Assembly (NCBI RefSeq): GCF_027571405.1
Contig: NZ_CP092968.1
Span: forward strand, 3,184,001 to 3,248,000
Source of the DNA: Methylocystis parvus OBBP
Lineage (GTDB): Bacteria > Pseudomonadota > Alphaproteobacteria > Rhizobiales > Beijerinckiaceae
DNA: 64,000 nucleotides
Direction of reading: 5' to 3'
A program made the position numbers and the translations under genes. Each line of letters starts with the position of its first letter. The stretch's first letter is position 1. Positions 34,821 to 43,558 of the stretch are shown one piece after another. Below the pieces are notes generated by a model. The model had not been told where the DNA came from and did not search any database. It saw only the letters and a program-made list of their open reading frames with translations.

Positions 34821-35720
34821 ATGTTGCGTGTCCGCTCATCCGTCTGGTTCGGCGTAGCTGCTCTGGCGCTCCTCGGCGTCGTCAATGCGAGCGCCGCATC
34901 TCTTGGCGTTTCTGGCGACGCCGCCAACAGTTCAACTCCGGCCGCGGCGCCGGCTGGCGACCCGAATGCGTTGCGCATTTGCGCCGCAAAGAATCAGCCG
35001 CCCCTGTCGCTGGAAGATGGCTCCGGCCTCGAAAACAAGATCGGCGTCGTGCTCGCGGACGCCATGAAGCGCAAGGCGCAATTCGTCTGGTCCGAAAAGC
35101 CCGCGATCTATCTCGTGCGCGACTATCTCGACAAAAATCTCTGCGACGTGATCATTGGTCTCGATACCGGCGATCCGCGCGTCGCGACCTCGAAACCTTA
35201 TTATCGCACCGGCTATGTCTTCGTCACCCGGGCGGATCGCGATCTCGACGTCAAGTCCTGGAACGACGCGCGGCTGAAGAAGCTCGGCCACATCGTCGTC
35301 GCTTTCGGCTCGCCCGGCGAAGTGCTGATGAAGGACATGGGCGTCTATGAAGACAACATGGCCTATCTCTACTCGCTGGTGAATTTCAAATCGGCGCGCA
35401 ATCAGTATACGCAGATCGATCCCAACCGCATGGTCGGCGAGGTCGTAAACGGCGCGGCGGAGATCGCCGTCGGCTTCGCGCCGGATGTCGCGCGCTACGT
35501 GAAGGCCTCGGCCGTTCCTCTTCGGATGACGCTGATCGAAGACGACGCGGCGAAGAGCAACGGCGAGAAGGTGCCTCAGCGCTTCGATCAGTCGGTCGCC
35601 GTTCGCCGTGACGACAAGGCCTTGCTGGCCGCGGTGGACGCGGCGCTCGTCGCCGCCAGGCCGAAGATCGAGGAAATCCTCAAAACGGAGGGCGTTCCCC
35701 TTCTGCCCGTCACCCAATAG
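34821..35720 (+). CDS. mxaJ: Methanol oxidation protein MxaJ (periplasmic solute-binding fold)
   Basis: A 299-residue secreted protein with a signal peptide ending near residue 23 (ASAA). It has the periplasmic binding protein type 2 fold: LRICAAKNQPPLSLEDGSGLENKIG, DVIIGLDTGDPRVATSKPYYRTGYVF (quoted in parts) and ALLAAVDAALVAARPKIEEIL. MxaJ is needed for maturation of MxaFI methanol dehydrogenase, probably as a chaperone or PQQ/metal-site assembly factor. It lies between mxaF and mxaG as in other methylotrophs. Confidence 0.93.
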   Translation: MLRVRSSVWFGVAALALLGVVNASAASLGVSGDAANSSTPAAAPAGDPNALRICAAKNQPPLSLEDGSGLENKIGVVLADAMKRKAQFVWSEKPAIYLVRDYLDKNLCDVIIGLDTGDPRVATSKPYYRTGYVFVTRADRDLDVKSWNDARLKKLGHIVVAFGSPGEVLMKDMGVYEDNMAYLYSLVNFKSARNQYTQIDPNRMVGEVVNGAAEIAVGFAPDVARYVKASAVPLRMTLIEDDAAKSNGEKVPQRFDQSVAVRRDDKALLAAVDAALVAARPKIEEILKTEGVPLLPVTQ

Positions 35721-35752
35721 ATGTGCGGCGATTACCGGATAGGAAGAAAAAA

Positions 35753-36328
35753 GTGTTGAACCAGAAGAAAAAGATGGCCCGTGTCATGGTCGCCGCGATT
35801 GGGGCTTTCGTGGCGGTTTCTGCGATCGCGCAGACGGCCATCACCTTTCGTAACACCATTACGGGCGAGGTCCTGAATTTCAACGACGCTCTGCCGGAAG
35901 GGAAAGACACGCCGGCCGTCAAGGAATTCATGACTACGGGCAAGAATCCCTACAATGAAGATATGAGCTGCCTGAAACAGGGCGAGCAGACGTTCCTGTC
36001 TGCCTGCTCGGGCTGTCACGGCCATCTCGGCGAAGGCAAGATCGGTCCGGGTCTCAACGACGCCTATTGGACCTATCCGCAAAATGAGACCGACGAAGGC
36101 CTGTTCTCGACGATCTATGGCGGCGCGCAGGCGTCGATGGGCCCGCAATATCAGAATCTTCAGCTCGACGAGATGCTGAAGGTGATGGCCTGGGTTCGTC
36201 ATCTCTTCAAGGAAGCGCCGGAAAAGGCGACCTGGTTGACGGATGAGCAGCGCAAATCTTTCAAGCCTTACGCCGGACACGAGACTCTGCCGGATAACCC
36301 GCCCGGCAAGTGCCAGGCCAAGAAGTAA
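35753..36328 (+). CDS. mxaG: Cytochrome cL, electron acceptor of methanol dehydrogenase
   Basis: About 191 residues from a GTG at 35753, chosen for the AGGAAG ribosome site eight bases ahead and the basic KKKMAR n-region of the signal peptide; an ATG at 35774 is an alternative. One haem c site, Cys85-Ser-Gly-Cys88-His89, is followed by GHLGEGKIGPGLNDAYWTYP, typical of cytochrome cL. It takes electrons from MxaFI and gives them to cytochrome cH in the periplasm. Confidence 0.94.
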   Translation: MLNQKKKMARVMVAAIGAFVAVSAIAQTAITFRNTITGEVLNFNDALPEGKDTPAVKEFMTTGKNPYNEDMSCLKQGEQTFLSACSGCHGHLGEGKIGPGLNDAYWTYPQNETDEGLFSTIYGGAQASMGPQYQNLQLDEMLKVMAWVRHLFKEAPEKATWLTDEQRKSFKPYAGHETLPDNPPGKCQAKK

Positions 36329-36412
36329 GGCCAAACAGAAGCGAGTTCCGCCCCCATCGGCCGGAGGCGCAAACAAAGAGGCGCAGGCCTCGCATAATTG
36401 GAGGAACCAGGG

Positions 36413-36703
36413 ATGCGTAAGATGCATTTCGCCGTGGCGCTCGCCGTCGGCTTCATGTTTACCGCCGGCGGCGCTCTCGCCTATGACGGCACCAAGTGCA
36501 AGGCGCCCGGCAATTGCTGGGAGCCCAAGCCCGGCTTCCCGGATAAGGTCGAAGGCTCGAAATACGATCCCAAGCACGATCCCAAGGAGCTCGCCAAGCA
36601 GGGCGCGTCAGTCCAGGCGATGGAAGAGCGCAACAAGAAGCGGGTCGAGAATTTTAAGAAGACCGGCAAGTGGGAATATGACGTGAGCAAGATCGCTCAA
36701 TAA
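36413..36703 (+). CDS. mxaI: Methanol dehydrogenase small subunit
   Basis: A 96-residue precursor from the ATG at 36413 with GGAGG upstream; signal peptide to about residue 23 (GGALA). The mature protein has the family pattern YDGTKCKAPGNCWEPKPGFP with the conserved disulfide pair, then a long lysine-rich helix (SVQAMEERNKKRVENFKKTG). It wraps MxaF in the alpha2beta2 enzyme and is absent from XoxF systems, so it confirms the Ca-type assignment. Confidence 0.96.
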   Translation: MRKMHFAVALAVGFMFTAGGALAYDGTKCKAPGNCWEPKPGFPDKVEGSKYDPKHDPKELAKQGASVQAMEERNKKRVENFKKTGKWEYDVSKIAQ

Positions 36704-36742
36704 CGGCATTCGTCGCGTTCCGTCACGCGATGAATTGAAAGT

Positions 36743-36815
36743 GGCCGCGATCTGGATCCGATGTTATTCAACAACAGCGCATCGAGTCCGTTCCCGAGAT
36801 CGCGGCCGCCTTTTT
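36743..36815 (+). terminator. Possible long-loop terminator/attenuator between mxaI and mxaR
   Basis: GGCCGCGATCT (36743-36753) and its perfect complement AGATCGCGGCC (36797-36807) form an 11-pair stem with a 43-base loop, followed by GCCTTTTT. It would separate the highly expressed mxaFJGI from the maturation genes. The loop contains the ATG used here as mxaR start, so read-through, loop initiation or a later mxaR start may apply. Confidence 0.45.
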
Positions 36816-37870
36816 CCGATAGCGTAAGGTCGCGCCCCTTGAACGAGGTCTCCCTATCCGAGCCTAAGCTCGCCGAATGGCGCGAACGCGCGATCGCCTT
36901 CGAGCAGGAAATCCAAAAGGCGGTCATCGGCCAGGAACGCGTGATCCGCCTCGTCACGATCGGCGTGTTCGCGCGCGGCCATGTCATGATCGAAGGCGAT
37001 GTCGGCGTCGGCAAAACGACCTTGCTGCGCGCCGCATCTCGCGCGCTGGGCGGCGATTTCGCCCGTGTCGAAGGCACGGTCGACATGATGCCGAGCGATA
37101 TTCTTTATCATACCTATCTTGGCGACGACGGCCGTCCGCGCGTCGAGCCTTCCGAACTTTTGCGTCTCGCGGAGACGCTGCCGGTCTTCTTCTTCAACGA
37201 GATCAATCGCGCACGGCCGCAAGTCCATTCGCTGCTCCTGCGTCTGATGGCGGAAAGAAGCGTGACGGCGTTCAATCGACTGTATCGTTTCCCTTATCTT
37301 CAGGTCTTCGCCGATCGCAATATGGTGGAGCGCGAAGAGACCTTCGAACTCCCCGCCGCCGCGCGCGACCGGTTTTTCATGGAGATTTCCATGGGCGCGC
37401 CGACAGATCTGGAAGCGCGGCGCAAGCTGGTTTTCGATCCCGCCTTTCAGGATATGGACGCGCTCCTCGATCGCGTTGGATCAGGGACGGTGGATTATCG
37501 TGAAATTGGCGCCGTCGCACGCACGATCCAGGATACGGTGAAGGCGAGCGCGACGCTCGAAAACTATGTGTTGAACCTCTGGCAGGGCCTTACCAAACCC
37601 GCCTCCGTCGACATATCTCTCCCGGATGTCGACGTCTCGACGCTGGTCAAAGGCGGCGCCAGCCCGCGCGGGCTCGCGACGCTGGCGCGCGCCGCGCGCG
37701 TGCGCGCCTGGCTGGAAGGTCGGGATTATATGACCCCCGACGACGTAAAAGACGTTTTCTTCGAGGTTATGGGGCATCGCATCTTCGTCGACCCCATTCA
37801 CGCTTTGCGCGGCGACGAGCCGGTCAGTCAGCTTTGCCAAGCCGTTTTCGATGCGACGCCAGTTCCATGA
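36761..37870 (+). CDS. mxaR: MoxR-family AAA+ ATPase of the mxa operon
   Basis: Up to 369 residues. Walker A is EGDVGVGKTTLLRA, Walker B LPVFFFNEINRARPQ, sensor 1 DRNMVEREETFELP and the C-terminal lid GLATLARAARVRAWLEGRDY. MoxR ATPases act as chaperones that, with the VWA proteins, insert metal into or activate methanol dehydrogenase. The ATG at 36761 lies inside a long-loop hairpin and its first 26 residues are not conserved in style; TTG at 36839 (LNEVSLSEPKLAEW) is a credible alternative start. The stop overlaps the mxaS start. Confidence 0.92.
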   Translation: MLFNNSASSPFPRSRPPFSDSVRSRPLNEVSLSEPKLAEWRERAIAFEQEIQKAVIGQERVIRLVTIGVFARGHVMIEGDVGVGKTTLLRAASRALGGDFARVEGTVDMMPSDILYHTYLGDDGRPRVEPSELLRLAETLPVFFFNEINRARPQVHSLLLRLMAERSVTAFNRLYRFPYLQVFADRNMVEREETFELPAAARDRFFMEISMGAPTDLEARRKLVFDPAFQDMDALLDRVGSGTVDYREIGAVARTIQDTVKASATLENYVLNLWQGLTKPASVDISLPDVDVSTLVKGGASPRGLATLARAARVRAWLEGRDYMTPDDVKDVFFEVMGHRIFVDPIHALRGDEPVSQLCQAVFDATPVP

Positions 37871-38712
37871 AGACGCCCTTCGACATATTGTATCAGCCGC
37901 GCGGACGATTCCAGTCCAATCACGCCGGCGCGCATGTGTCGAGCGAGGTCGGCGGTTTCGGCGTCTTTCGCGATCAGGCGCCCTTCCTGCGCTATCCGGA
38001 CGCCAGACGCATAGACCTGCGCGCGACCTTGCGCGATCCCTTTGGCGAGACATATGTCCGTCGCTTCGAGCAGAGAAGCGCGATCGACGTCTATGCCCTC
38101 GTCGACCTTTCGGCGTCCATGGCGTTCGTCGGCGCCGCGGATCGCTTCGCCGTCGCCTGCGATCTCTGCGCCGCGCTCGCCTTTTCGGCGACGCGGATCG
38201 GCGATCGTTTCGGACTCATCGCCGGAGGCGTCGATTTGCGCGAGGATCTATTCCTTCCGGCGACACGTTCGAGAGCCGCAGCATTGCAGGCGGTCGAACG
38301 ACTCGAATGCGTGCGCCCTATCGCCGCTCACGCCGAGAGCTTGACGGACGCCGCAATGCGTCTCGGCGCGACGCGAAAGCTCGTTCTGCTCATTTCCGAT
38401 TTCCGCTGGGCGCGGCGCCTGACTCAAAGCGTTTTCGATTCGCTCGCACTCCATGATGTTTTGCCCGTCGCGCTTGTCGATTCCATTGAATTCGACCCGC
38501 CGCGCTGGGGTCTATTGGAGTTGCGAGACCCTGAAACCGCCCGTCGGCGTCTTATGGTCATGCGGCCGGCGTTGCGCGACAAATGGATTGCGGCGGAGAC
38601 GAAGCGGAGGGAAGAACTCATCCGGTTTGCGGCCGGACGCGTTCGGGCGCCGATCTTCATCGAAGACCAATTCGATTCGCGATCGCTCAGTTCGCGTCTC
38701 ATGGCGGCGTGA
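37867..38712 (+). CDS. mxaS: DUF58 protein MxaS
   Basis: A 281-residue protein from the ATG that overlaps the mxaR stop (ATGA). It has the DUF58/VWA-like core: RRIDLRATLRDPFGETYVRRFE, IDVYALVDLSASMAFVG and KLVLLISDFRWARRLTQSV. The degenerate MIDAS (DLSASM) suggests metal-dependent protein contacts. MxaS works with MxaR and MxaA/C/K/L in activating methanol dehydrogenase, probably by Ca2+ insertion. Cytosolic or membrane-peripheral; no membrane segments seen. Confidence 0.92.
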   Translation: MKTPFDILYQPRGRFQSNHAGAHVSSEVGGFGVFRDQAPFLRYPDARRIDLRATLRDPFGETYVRRFEQRSAIDVYALVDLSASMAFVGAADRFAVACDLCAALAFSATRIGDRFGLIAGGVDLREDLFLPATRSRAAALQAVERLECVRPIAAHAESLTDAAMRLGATRKLVLLISDFRWARRLTQSVFDSLALHDVLPVALVDSIEFDPPRWGLLELRDPETARRRLMVMRPALRDKWIAAETKRREELIRFAAGRVRAPIFIEDQFDSRSLSSRLMAA

Positions 38713-38720
38713 GTTGCGTC

Positions 38721-39605
38721 ATGCGTGTCGGGCTTCTCATCATCTTTTCGCTTCTTTGGGCGCTGACCGCGAAGGCTGGCGAACCGGGCGTGACGATCCA
38801 CTCCGCGCGGCCATTCGGCTATTTCGTCGGCGATCTCATCCGCGCGCGCGTCGAAGTCGTGGCCCCTGCGGATGCCGTTCTCGCCGCCGCTTCCCTCCCA
38901 CGTCCGGGGCCGCTCAGCGTTTCGCTGGACCTCAAGGAGGTCGACGTTCAGACGACGACGATCGGCGCCGATAAGCGCTGGGACATCGATCTCATCTATC
39001 AGAATTTCTATGTCGCGCTCGACGTGCGCAATATCGAAATTCCGGGCTTCGATCTGCGCTTTGGCGACGAGATCATATCCGTTCCCGCTTGGAGCGTCGG
39101 CGTGGCGCCCTTGCGCGAGATCGCCCCGGCGAAGCAGGAGCGTCCCGAGGATTACTTGCGACCAGATGCGCCAATGGTTCTTGCCGAGGAGGCGCAGCCC
39201 AAGCGCCTGGCGCTCGCCTTCGCTGCGCTTTCTTTGCTGGTCCTTGGCGCCGTCGCGCGGGATCGCGCCTGGCCTCCGTTCAATAAGCGGCGCGCGCGCA
39301 TGTTCAGCGCGCTCGCCCGCGAACTCGCCGCAATGGCGCGAGCCGGCGACGACGCCCTTCCAGAAGCCATGCGGAGCATGCATCGCACGATCGATCGCGC
39401 CAATGGCGGATCGCTTCTCGCCGAGGACGTCTCCGCCTTTTTGTCACGGCGACCGGAATTCACCTCTTTGAAGCCGTCCATCGATCGTTTCTTTTCCGCA
39501 TCGCGCGACGCCTTTTTTTCGGACGTGGCGGGACGAGCCGGTTACAGCTTTACCGAGCTCCTCGACTTCGCAAAGGCGCTCGCTCGACTGGAGCGCGCGC
39601 AATGA
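38721..39605 (+). CDS. mxaA: Methanol dehydrogenase maturation protein MxaA
   Basis: A 294-residue protein from the ATG at 38721, eight bases after mxaS, with a signal peptide (LLIIFSLLWALTAKA). A periplasmic domain (about residues 20-145, VTIHSARPFGYFVGDLIRAR) is followed by a membrane helix (about 158-175, LALAFAALSLLVLGAVA) and a cytoplasmic end with FTSLKPSIDRFFSASRDAFF. MxaA is required for calcium incorporation into MDH in methylotrophs. Its stop overlaps the mxaC start by four bases. Confidence 0.9.
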   Translation: MRVGLLIIFSLLWALTAKAGEPGVTIHSARPFGYFVGDLIRARVEVVAPADAVLAAASLPRPGPLSVSLDLKEVDVQTTTIGADKRWDIDLIYQNFYVALDVRNIEIPGFDLRFGDEIISVPAWSVGVAPLREIAPAKQERPEDYLRPDAPMVLAEEAQPKRLALAFAALSLLVLGAVARDRAWPPFNKRRARMFSALARELAAMARAGDDALPEAMRSMHRTIDRANGGSLLAEDVSAFLSRRPEFTSLKPSIDRFFSASRDAFFSDVAGRAGYSFTELLDFAKALARLERAQ

Positions 39606-40603
39606 CGCCGCTCAGTTTCGATCATCCGGGCGCGTTCCTGCTTGCGCCGCTCGCCGTCGCGCCATTGCTGCGATCCACCTTGCGCGCGTCATCGATCCCA
39701 TCGCTGCAATGCCTCCCGGCGGACAGCGTCTCCGACCTCGTCGACGCCGTGCTGAAATTAGTTGGCGTCACGGCGCTCCTTGCGAGCCTCATCGGAGCGG
39801 CCGGGCCATTTTTTCCGGAAGAAGAGATCGAACGCGTCGCCGAGGGCGCGCAGATCGTGATGCTGATCGATCGCAGCGGCAGCATGAATGAGACTTTCGC
39901 GGGTAGAAACCCGTCCGGCGGCGAGGAGTCCAAGGCGGCGGCGGCCAAGCGCATCCTGAAAGCCTTCGTAGACAGCCGCCGCCGCGATCTCGTCGGCGTC
40001 GCGGCTTTCTCGACGTCCCCCATGCTGGTCACGCCGCTTTCGGATCACCCCGACGCGACCAAGGCTGCGATCGACGCCATGGACCGTCCCGGCCTCGACT
40101 ACACCAATATTGCGCGCGGTCTGGCGATGGCGCTGTCGATGTTTCGCGCGAGCGATTCAAATTTTTCGCGCGCCATCCTGCTGATCTCGGATGGCGCGGG
40201 CGTCATCGATCCGCGAATCCAGGACAATCTGCGCGCGGATTTCAGAAAGACCCGCGTCAATCTCTATTGGCTCTTCCTGCGCACCGAAGGAAGCCGGGGA
40301 ATTTACGATTCGCCCGAAGGCGACGCAGAGTCGCCGCAGGCGGCGCCGGAACGGCATCTCGATCTCTATTTCAAGTCGCTCGGCGTTCCGTATCGCGCTT
40401 TTGAGGCGGAAGGGCCGGAAGCGACGGAAAACGCGCTGCAGCAGATCGACCGGCTTGAACGCAGGCCCATGCGCTATTTCGAAAAGCTGCCACGCCGCGA
40501 TCTGGGCGGCGATTTTTTCGCCGTAGCGCTATGTGCGGCGATCCTGCTTCTCGTCGCGAAACTGTCGGAAGTCCGCCTCTCATCGTCGAGAGGCGCACGA
40601 TGA
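39602..40603 (+). CDS. mxaC: VWA-domain protein MxaC
   Basis: A 333-residue BatA-like protein with an N-terminal hydrophobic region (GAFLLAPLAVAPLL and a second helix at about 50-65, VGVTALLASLIGAAG), a VWA domain with an intact MIDAS (QIVMLIDRSGSMNE), TNIARGLAMALSMF and ILLISDGAGVID, and a C-terminal helix. It belongs to the calcium-insertion group of mxa proteins and is predicted to expose its VWA domain on one face of the inner membrane. Overlaps mxaA and mxaK. Confidence 0.93.
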   Translation: MTPLSFDHPGAFLLAPLAVAPLLRSTLRASSIPSLQCLPADSVSDLVDAVLKLVGVTALLASLIGAAGPFFPEEEIERVAEGAQIVMLIDRSGSMNETFAGRNPSGGEESKAAAAKRILKAFVDSRRRDLVGVAAFSTSPMLVTPLSDHPDATKAAIDAMDRPGLDYTNIARGLAMALSMFRASDSNFSRAILLISDGAGVIDPRIQDNLRADFRKTRVNLYWLFLRTEGSRGIYDSPEGDAESPQAAPERHLDLYFKSLGVPYRAFEAEGPEATENALQQIDRLERRPMRYFEKLPRRDLGGDFFAVALCAAILLLVAKLSEVRLSSSRGAR

Positions 40604-41190
40604 TCGAGCGTCTACGAAAGTCATTTCTGAGTTATTGTCGCAAGCGACGCTCCATATATCTCATCGCTCTGTTTCCCGGCTTCGTCTTCGCTACGTTTTT
40701 TGAAGGCTTGGAATGGCGGCGCGCGGTTGCGACGAATGATGTCATCGAGGCGCTTCGCGCCAGGCGCGATATTCCCGTCGACGTCGACGCGCGGCCGGAG
40801 GCGCTGCTGGCGCGTATCGCCTTTCTCACGAAGCAAGATCGACTCGAACAGGCGCACGGCCTCCTGGAGGCGCTGGATCGCAGCAAAGATGCGCAAACGC
40901 GTGCGCGCGCGCATTATCTCGTCGCGAACGCGCTGCTGCGCACGGCTCTGGAGCATATTGAAAGATCCGAGCTCGAAGTCGCCAGTCCCTTTGTCAATCT
41001 CTCGAAGCGTGAATATCGCCGGGCGCTTCAGCTCGACCCCGAATTCTGGGACGCGAAATTCAACATCGACGTGGCGGCGCGGCTCGTGCGCGATTTTCCG
41101 GAATTCGAAAAAAAGAGCGGGGACGAACTCACCGCCGATCCCAAGAAGCTTTGGACCGACATTCCCGGCAAGCCGAAAGGTCTGCCCTGA
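40600..41190 (+). CDS. mxaK: Methanol dehydrogenase maturation protein MxaK
   Basis: A 196-residue protein from the ATG that overlaps the mxaC stop. One N-terminal membrane helix (IYLIALFPGFVFATFF) is followed by a helical TPR-like region (LLARIAFLTKQDRLEQAHGL, RARAHYLVANALLRTALEHI, KREYRRALQLDPEFWDAKFN). MxaK takes part in calcium insertion into MDH. Its stop and the mxaL start share one base (TGATG), so translation is coupled. Confidence 0.9.
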   Translation: MIERLRKSFLSYCRKRRSIYLIALFPGFVFATFFEGLEWRRAVATNDVIEALRARRDIPVDVDARPEALLARIAFLTKQDRLEQAHGLLEALDRSKDAQTRARAHYLVANALLRTALEHIERSELEVASPFVNLSKREYRRALQLDPEFWDAKFNIDVAARLVRDFPEFEKKSGDELTADPKKLWTDIPGKPKGLP

Positions 41191-42173
41191 TGCGTTGCGA
41201 CCTCCGCGATCCCCGTTTGATCCTGCTGACGCTGACGGCCGCGCTCCTCCTTGCGACTTTCGTCGCGCCGCAGATTGACGTGAGGCGTCCCGGCTTCGAC
41301 CTTCTCGCTGTCGTCGACATCACCGGCAGCATGAATGTTCGCGATTACGCCGCCGGCGGGAAGCCGATCAGCCGCCTCGAAAAGGTCAAGGCCGTCTTGC
41401 GCCAGTTGATCGCTCGTCTGCCTTGTCCGTCGCGCGTGGCGCTTGGCGTCTTCACAGAGCGGCGACCCTTCCTGCTCTTCGAGCCGATTGACGCCTGCGC
41501 GGATTTTTCTCCGCTGGAAGCCGCGATCGCAGCGATCGACTGGCGCATGGCGTGGGAAGGCGACAGCCGGATTTCTGCGGGACTGTTCCGCGCCGTCGAT
41601 ATGGCGCGTGAATTAAAGACTGATCTTTTGTTTTTCACGGATGGACAGGAGGCGCCGCCTTTGCCCGCTTCGGGCGGACCCGTCTTCGAGGCGAAGCCAG
41701 GCGAAACGCGCGGGCTGATCGTCGGGACCGGCGGTTACGACCTGTCGCCGATCCCCAAATTCGACGACAAAGGCCGCGAAACTGGCTTCGTCGCAATCGA
41801 CGACGTGCCGCATGAAAGCCGTTTCGGCCTGCCGCCCAAAGGGGCCGAGCGACGCGAAGGCTTCAACGCGCGCAACGCGCCATTTGGCGCAACGGCCGTG
41901 GTCGGCGTGGAGCATTTGTCCTCGGTGAAGGAAGATTATCTCCGCACGCTCTCGGAAAAGACCGGCCTCGGCTATTTTCATCTCGACGACAAGGCGAGCC
42001 TGCTCGACGCCTATCGCGCGGCCGGGACGGAGCGGCCTCGCGCCGGCAAGCTCGACATGCGCCCCTATCTTGGCGGCTTGTCCGCCGCCTGCCTGTTCGC
42101 CGCCTTTTCCGTCGCCCCGCTTTTGGAGCGTCTTGCGCGTAATCGGCAAACGACGCGCTTCGCAAGGAAATAA
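41190..42173 (+). CDS. mxaL: VWA-domain protein MxaL
   Basis: A 327-residue protein with an N-terminal helix (LILLTLTAALLLATFVA), a VWA domain whose MIDAS is variant (LLAVVDITGSMNV), ALGVFTERRPFLLFEPID, and TDLLFFTDGQEAPP, and a C-terminal helix near residues 297-315. It pairs with MxaC in the membrane-bound maturation apparatus. Starts in the mxaK stop. The MIDAS Thr in place of the first Ser should still allow metal binding. Confidence 0.92.
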   Translation: MRCDLRDPRLILLTLTAALLLATFVAPQIDVRRPGFDLLAVVDITGSMNVRDYAAGGKPISRLEKVKAVLRQLIARLPCPSRVALGVFTERRPFLLFEPIDACADFSPLEAAIAAIDWRMAWEGDSRISAGLFRAVDMARELKTDLLFFTDGQEAPPLPASGGPVFEAKPGETRGLIVGTGGYDLSPIPKFDDKGRETGFVAIDDVPHESRFGLPPKGAERREGFNARNAPFGATAVVGVEHLSSVKEDYLRTLSEKTGLGYFHLDDKASLLDAYRAAGTERPRAGKLDMRPYLGGLSAACLFAAFSVAPLLERLARNRQTTRFARK

Positions 42174-42191
42174 CAATGAGGGAGATCCACA

Positions 42192-42716
42192 ATGAGAAGA
42201 ACGGTGTCGCTGACGGCCTTCCTGTTCGCCGCGCCGGCCCTGGCGCATGGGCCGACGCCGATCAAGGTCGACGAAACGATCGTTATTTCCGCCGATCCTA
42301 AGGCCGTGTGGGCTGTCGCGGGTAAATTCGACGGGCTCGCCGCCTGGCACCCGGATGTCCAGTCCGTGAAAGCCGCCGGCGGCGACGCGGCCGGCGCCGA
42401 GCGTGAAGTGACGCTAAAAAAGGGCGGCGCGTTAAAGGAAGGCCTCGACGAATATGACGCCGCCGCGCACAAGCTCTCCTGGCGCATGTCCGATCCCAAC
42501 CTCGATGCGTTGCCCGTGAGTTCTTACTCACTTTCCTTCTCTGTAGAGCCGGCCCCGGGCGGCGGCAGCCAGGTTAAGTGGTACGGACGTCTTTATCGCG
42601 GCGACACGAGCAATGAGCCGCCGGACAATCTGAATGACGACGCGGCGCGCACCGCGATGGCGGCCTACCTCCACAATGGGCTGGAGGGTCTGAAGAAAAA
42701 GGTCGAGGGCAAATAG
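42192..42716 (+). CDS. mxaD: MxaD, SRPBCC-fold periplasmic protein
   Basis: A 174-residue secreted protein with a short signal peptide (SLTAFLFAAPALA). The SRPBCC/START-like fold is seen as DETIVISADPKAVWAVAGKF, LAAWHPDVQSV, HKLSWRMSD and VKWYGRLYRGD. MxaD helps MxaF and cytochrome cL interact and is the last gene of the mxaFJGIRSACKLD order. A GC-rich hairpin follows before the convergent response regulator gene. Confidence 0.92.
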   Translation: MRRTVSLTAFLFAAPALAHGPTPIKVDETIVISADPKAVWAVAGKFDGLAAWHPDVQSVKAAGGDAAGAEREVTLKKGGALKEGLDEYDAAAHKLSWRMSDPNLDALPVSSYSLSFSVEPAPGGGSQVKWYGRLYRGDTSNEPPDNLNDDAARTAMAAYLHNGLEGLKKKVEGK

Positions 42717-42764
42717 CATGAGGGCCGCCTCGCGTCTCGAAAACGAGGTTCGCGCTCGCTGCGT

Positions 42765-42798
42765 CCCTCCTCTGCGCCGCTTGCGGCGGAGGGGAGGG
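42765..42798. terminator. Bidirectional stem-loop between mxaD and the response regulator
   Basis: CCCTCCTCTGCGCCGC and GGCGGAGGGGAGGG fold into a long, slightly imperfect GC stem around TTGC between two convergent genes. There is no clear T run, so termination efficiency is uncertain. Confidence 0.5.
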
Positions 42799-42822
42799 CC
42801 AGAGGCGCGATAAAGCGAGGGT

Positions 42823-43455
42823 TCAGACCAGCTTCATCGCGACTTTGTTTTCGACGGCGATGCGAAGAAGATCGGCCTTCGACCGCGCGCCGAGTTTGCG
42901 CTTCAGCAGAATGCAGTTGTTCGCGACGGTCTTGTACGAAACTTTCAAAATATGCGCGATCTCCGTCATGTCCTTGCCATTGGCGAGGTTGCGCAGGATT
43001 TCGATTTCCCGGCTGTTGAGCGCATCGAGCGGATTCCTGGTGAGGCTCTGATCGGCGAAGGCGAGCTTGAGCGCCAGATTGCCGGATAAATAGCGTTCGC
43101 CCGCGCCGACAGATCGGATCGCCTTGATGAAGACCTTGGGGTCCTCGCTTTTCGCAAGATAGCCTCGCGCGCCGCGTTCGATCGCGCGGGCGGCGAAAAC
43201 CGGATCGTCGTTCATGGTGAAAACGATGATCTTCGCATTGGGATTGCGTTTCAACAGCAGACGCAGCAATTCGAAACCGGAGACGCCGGGAAGGTTGATG
43301 TCGAGGACGATCACGTCCGGCGCAATCGACGCATATTTCTCCAGCGCTTCATCGGCGTTGTGGGCCTCGTGCACGTCGATGTCTTTTTGTCCGGAGAGCA
43401 TGCCGCGGCAGCCCTCGATCACCATCGGATGGTCGTCGACGATTAAAACGCGCAT
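42823..43455 (-). CDS. NarL/FixJ-type response regulator (MoxX/MxaB-like)
   Basis: A 210-residue protein from the ATG at 43455. Receiver domain: IVDDHPMVIEGCRGML, phospho-acceptor Asp52 in VIVLDINLPG, and Lys in GYLAKSED. C-terminal LuxR HTH: LNSREIEILRNLANGKDMTE, KTVANNCILLKRKL. Genes of this type (MoxX of Paracoccus, MxaB of Methylotuvimicrobium) control methanol dehydrogenase genes. It is convergent with mxaD and divergent from its probable kinase. A paralogue of identical length lies next to xoxF. Confidence 0.9.
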   Translation of the reverse strand: MRVLIVDDHPMVIEGCRGMLSGQKDIDVHEAHNADEALEKYASIAPDVIVLDINLPGVSGFELLRLLLKRNPNAKIIVFTMNDDPVFAARAIERGARGYLAKSEDPKVFIKAIRSVGAGERYLSGNLALKLAFADQSLTRNPLDALNSREIEILRNLANGKDMTEIAHILKVSYKTVANNCILLKRKLGARSKADLLRIAVENKVAMKLV

Positions 43456-43558
43456 GACGATTTTTCTTGTTGTGGACTTCGATCTTTTGTTGTGAAAACC
43501 GGACGCTGTGTCAATCATCTTGTGGCCTTTCAGGCCCATCTTTCCCAGGCGGCGGCTG

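Noticed and set aside
32795..34978. A 727-codon open frame antisense to mxaF
   Set aside because: Same reason: it mirrors mxaF codon structure and has no recognisable domain or ribosome site.
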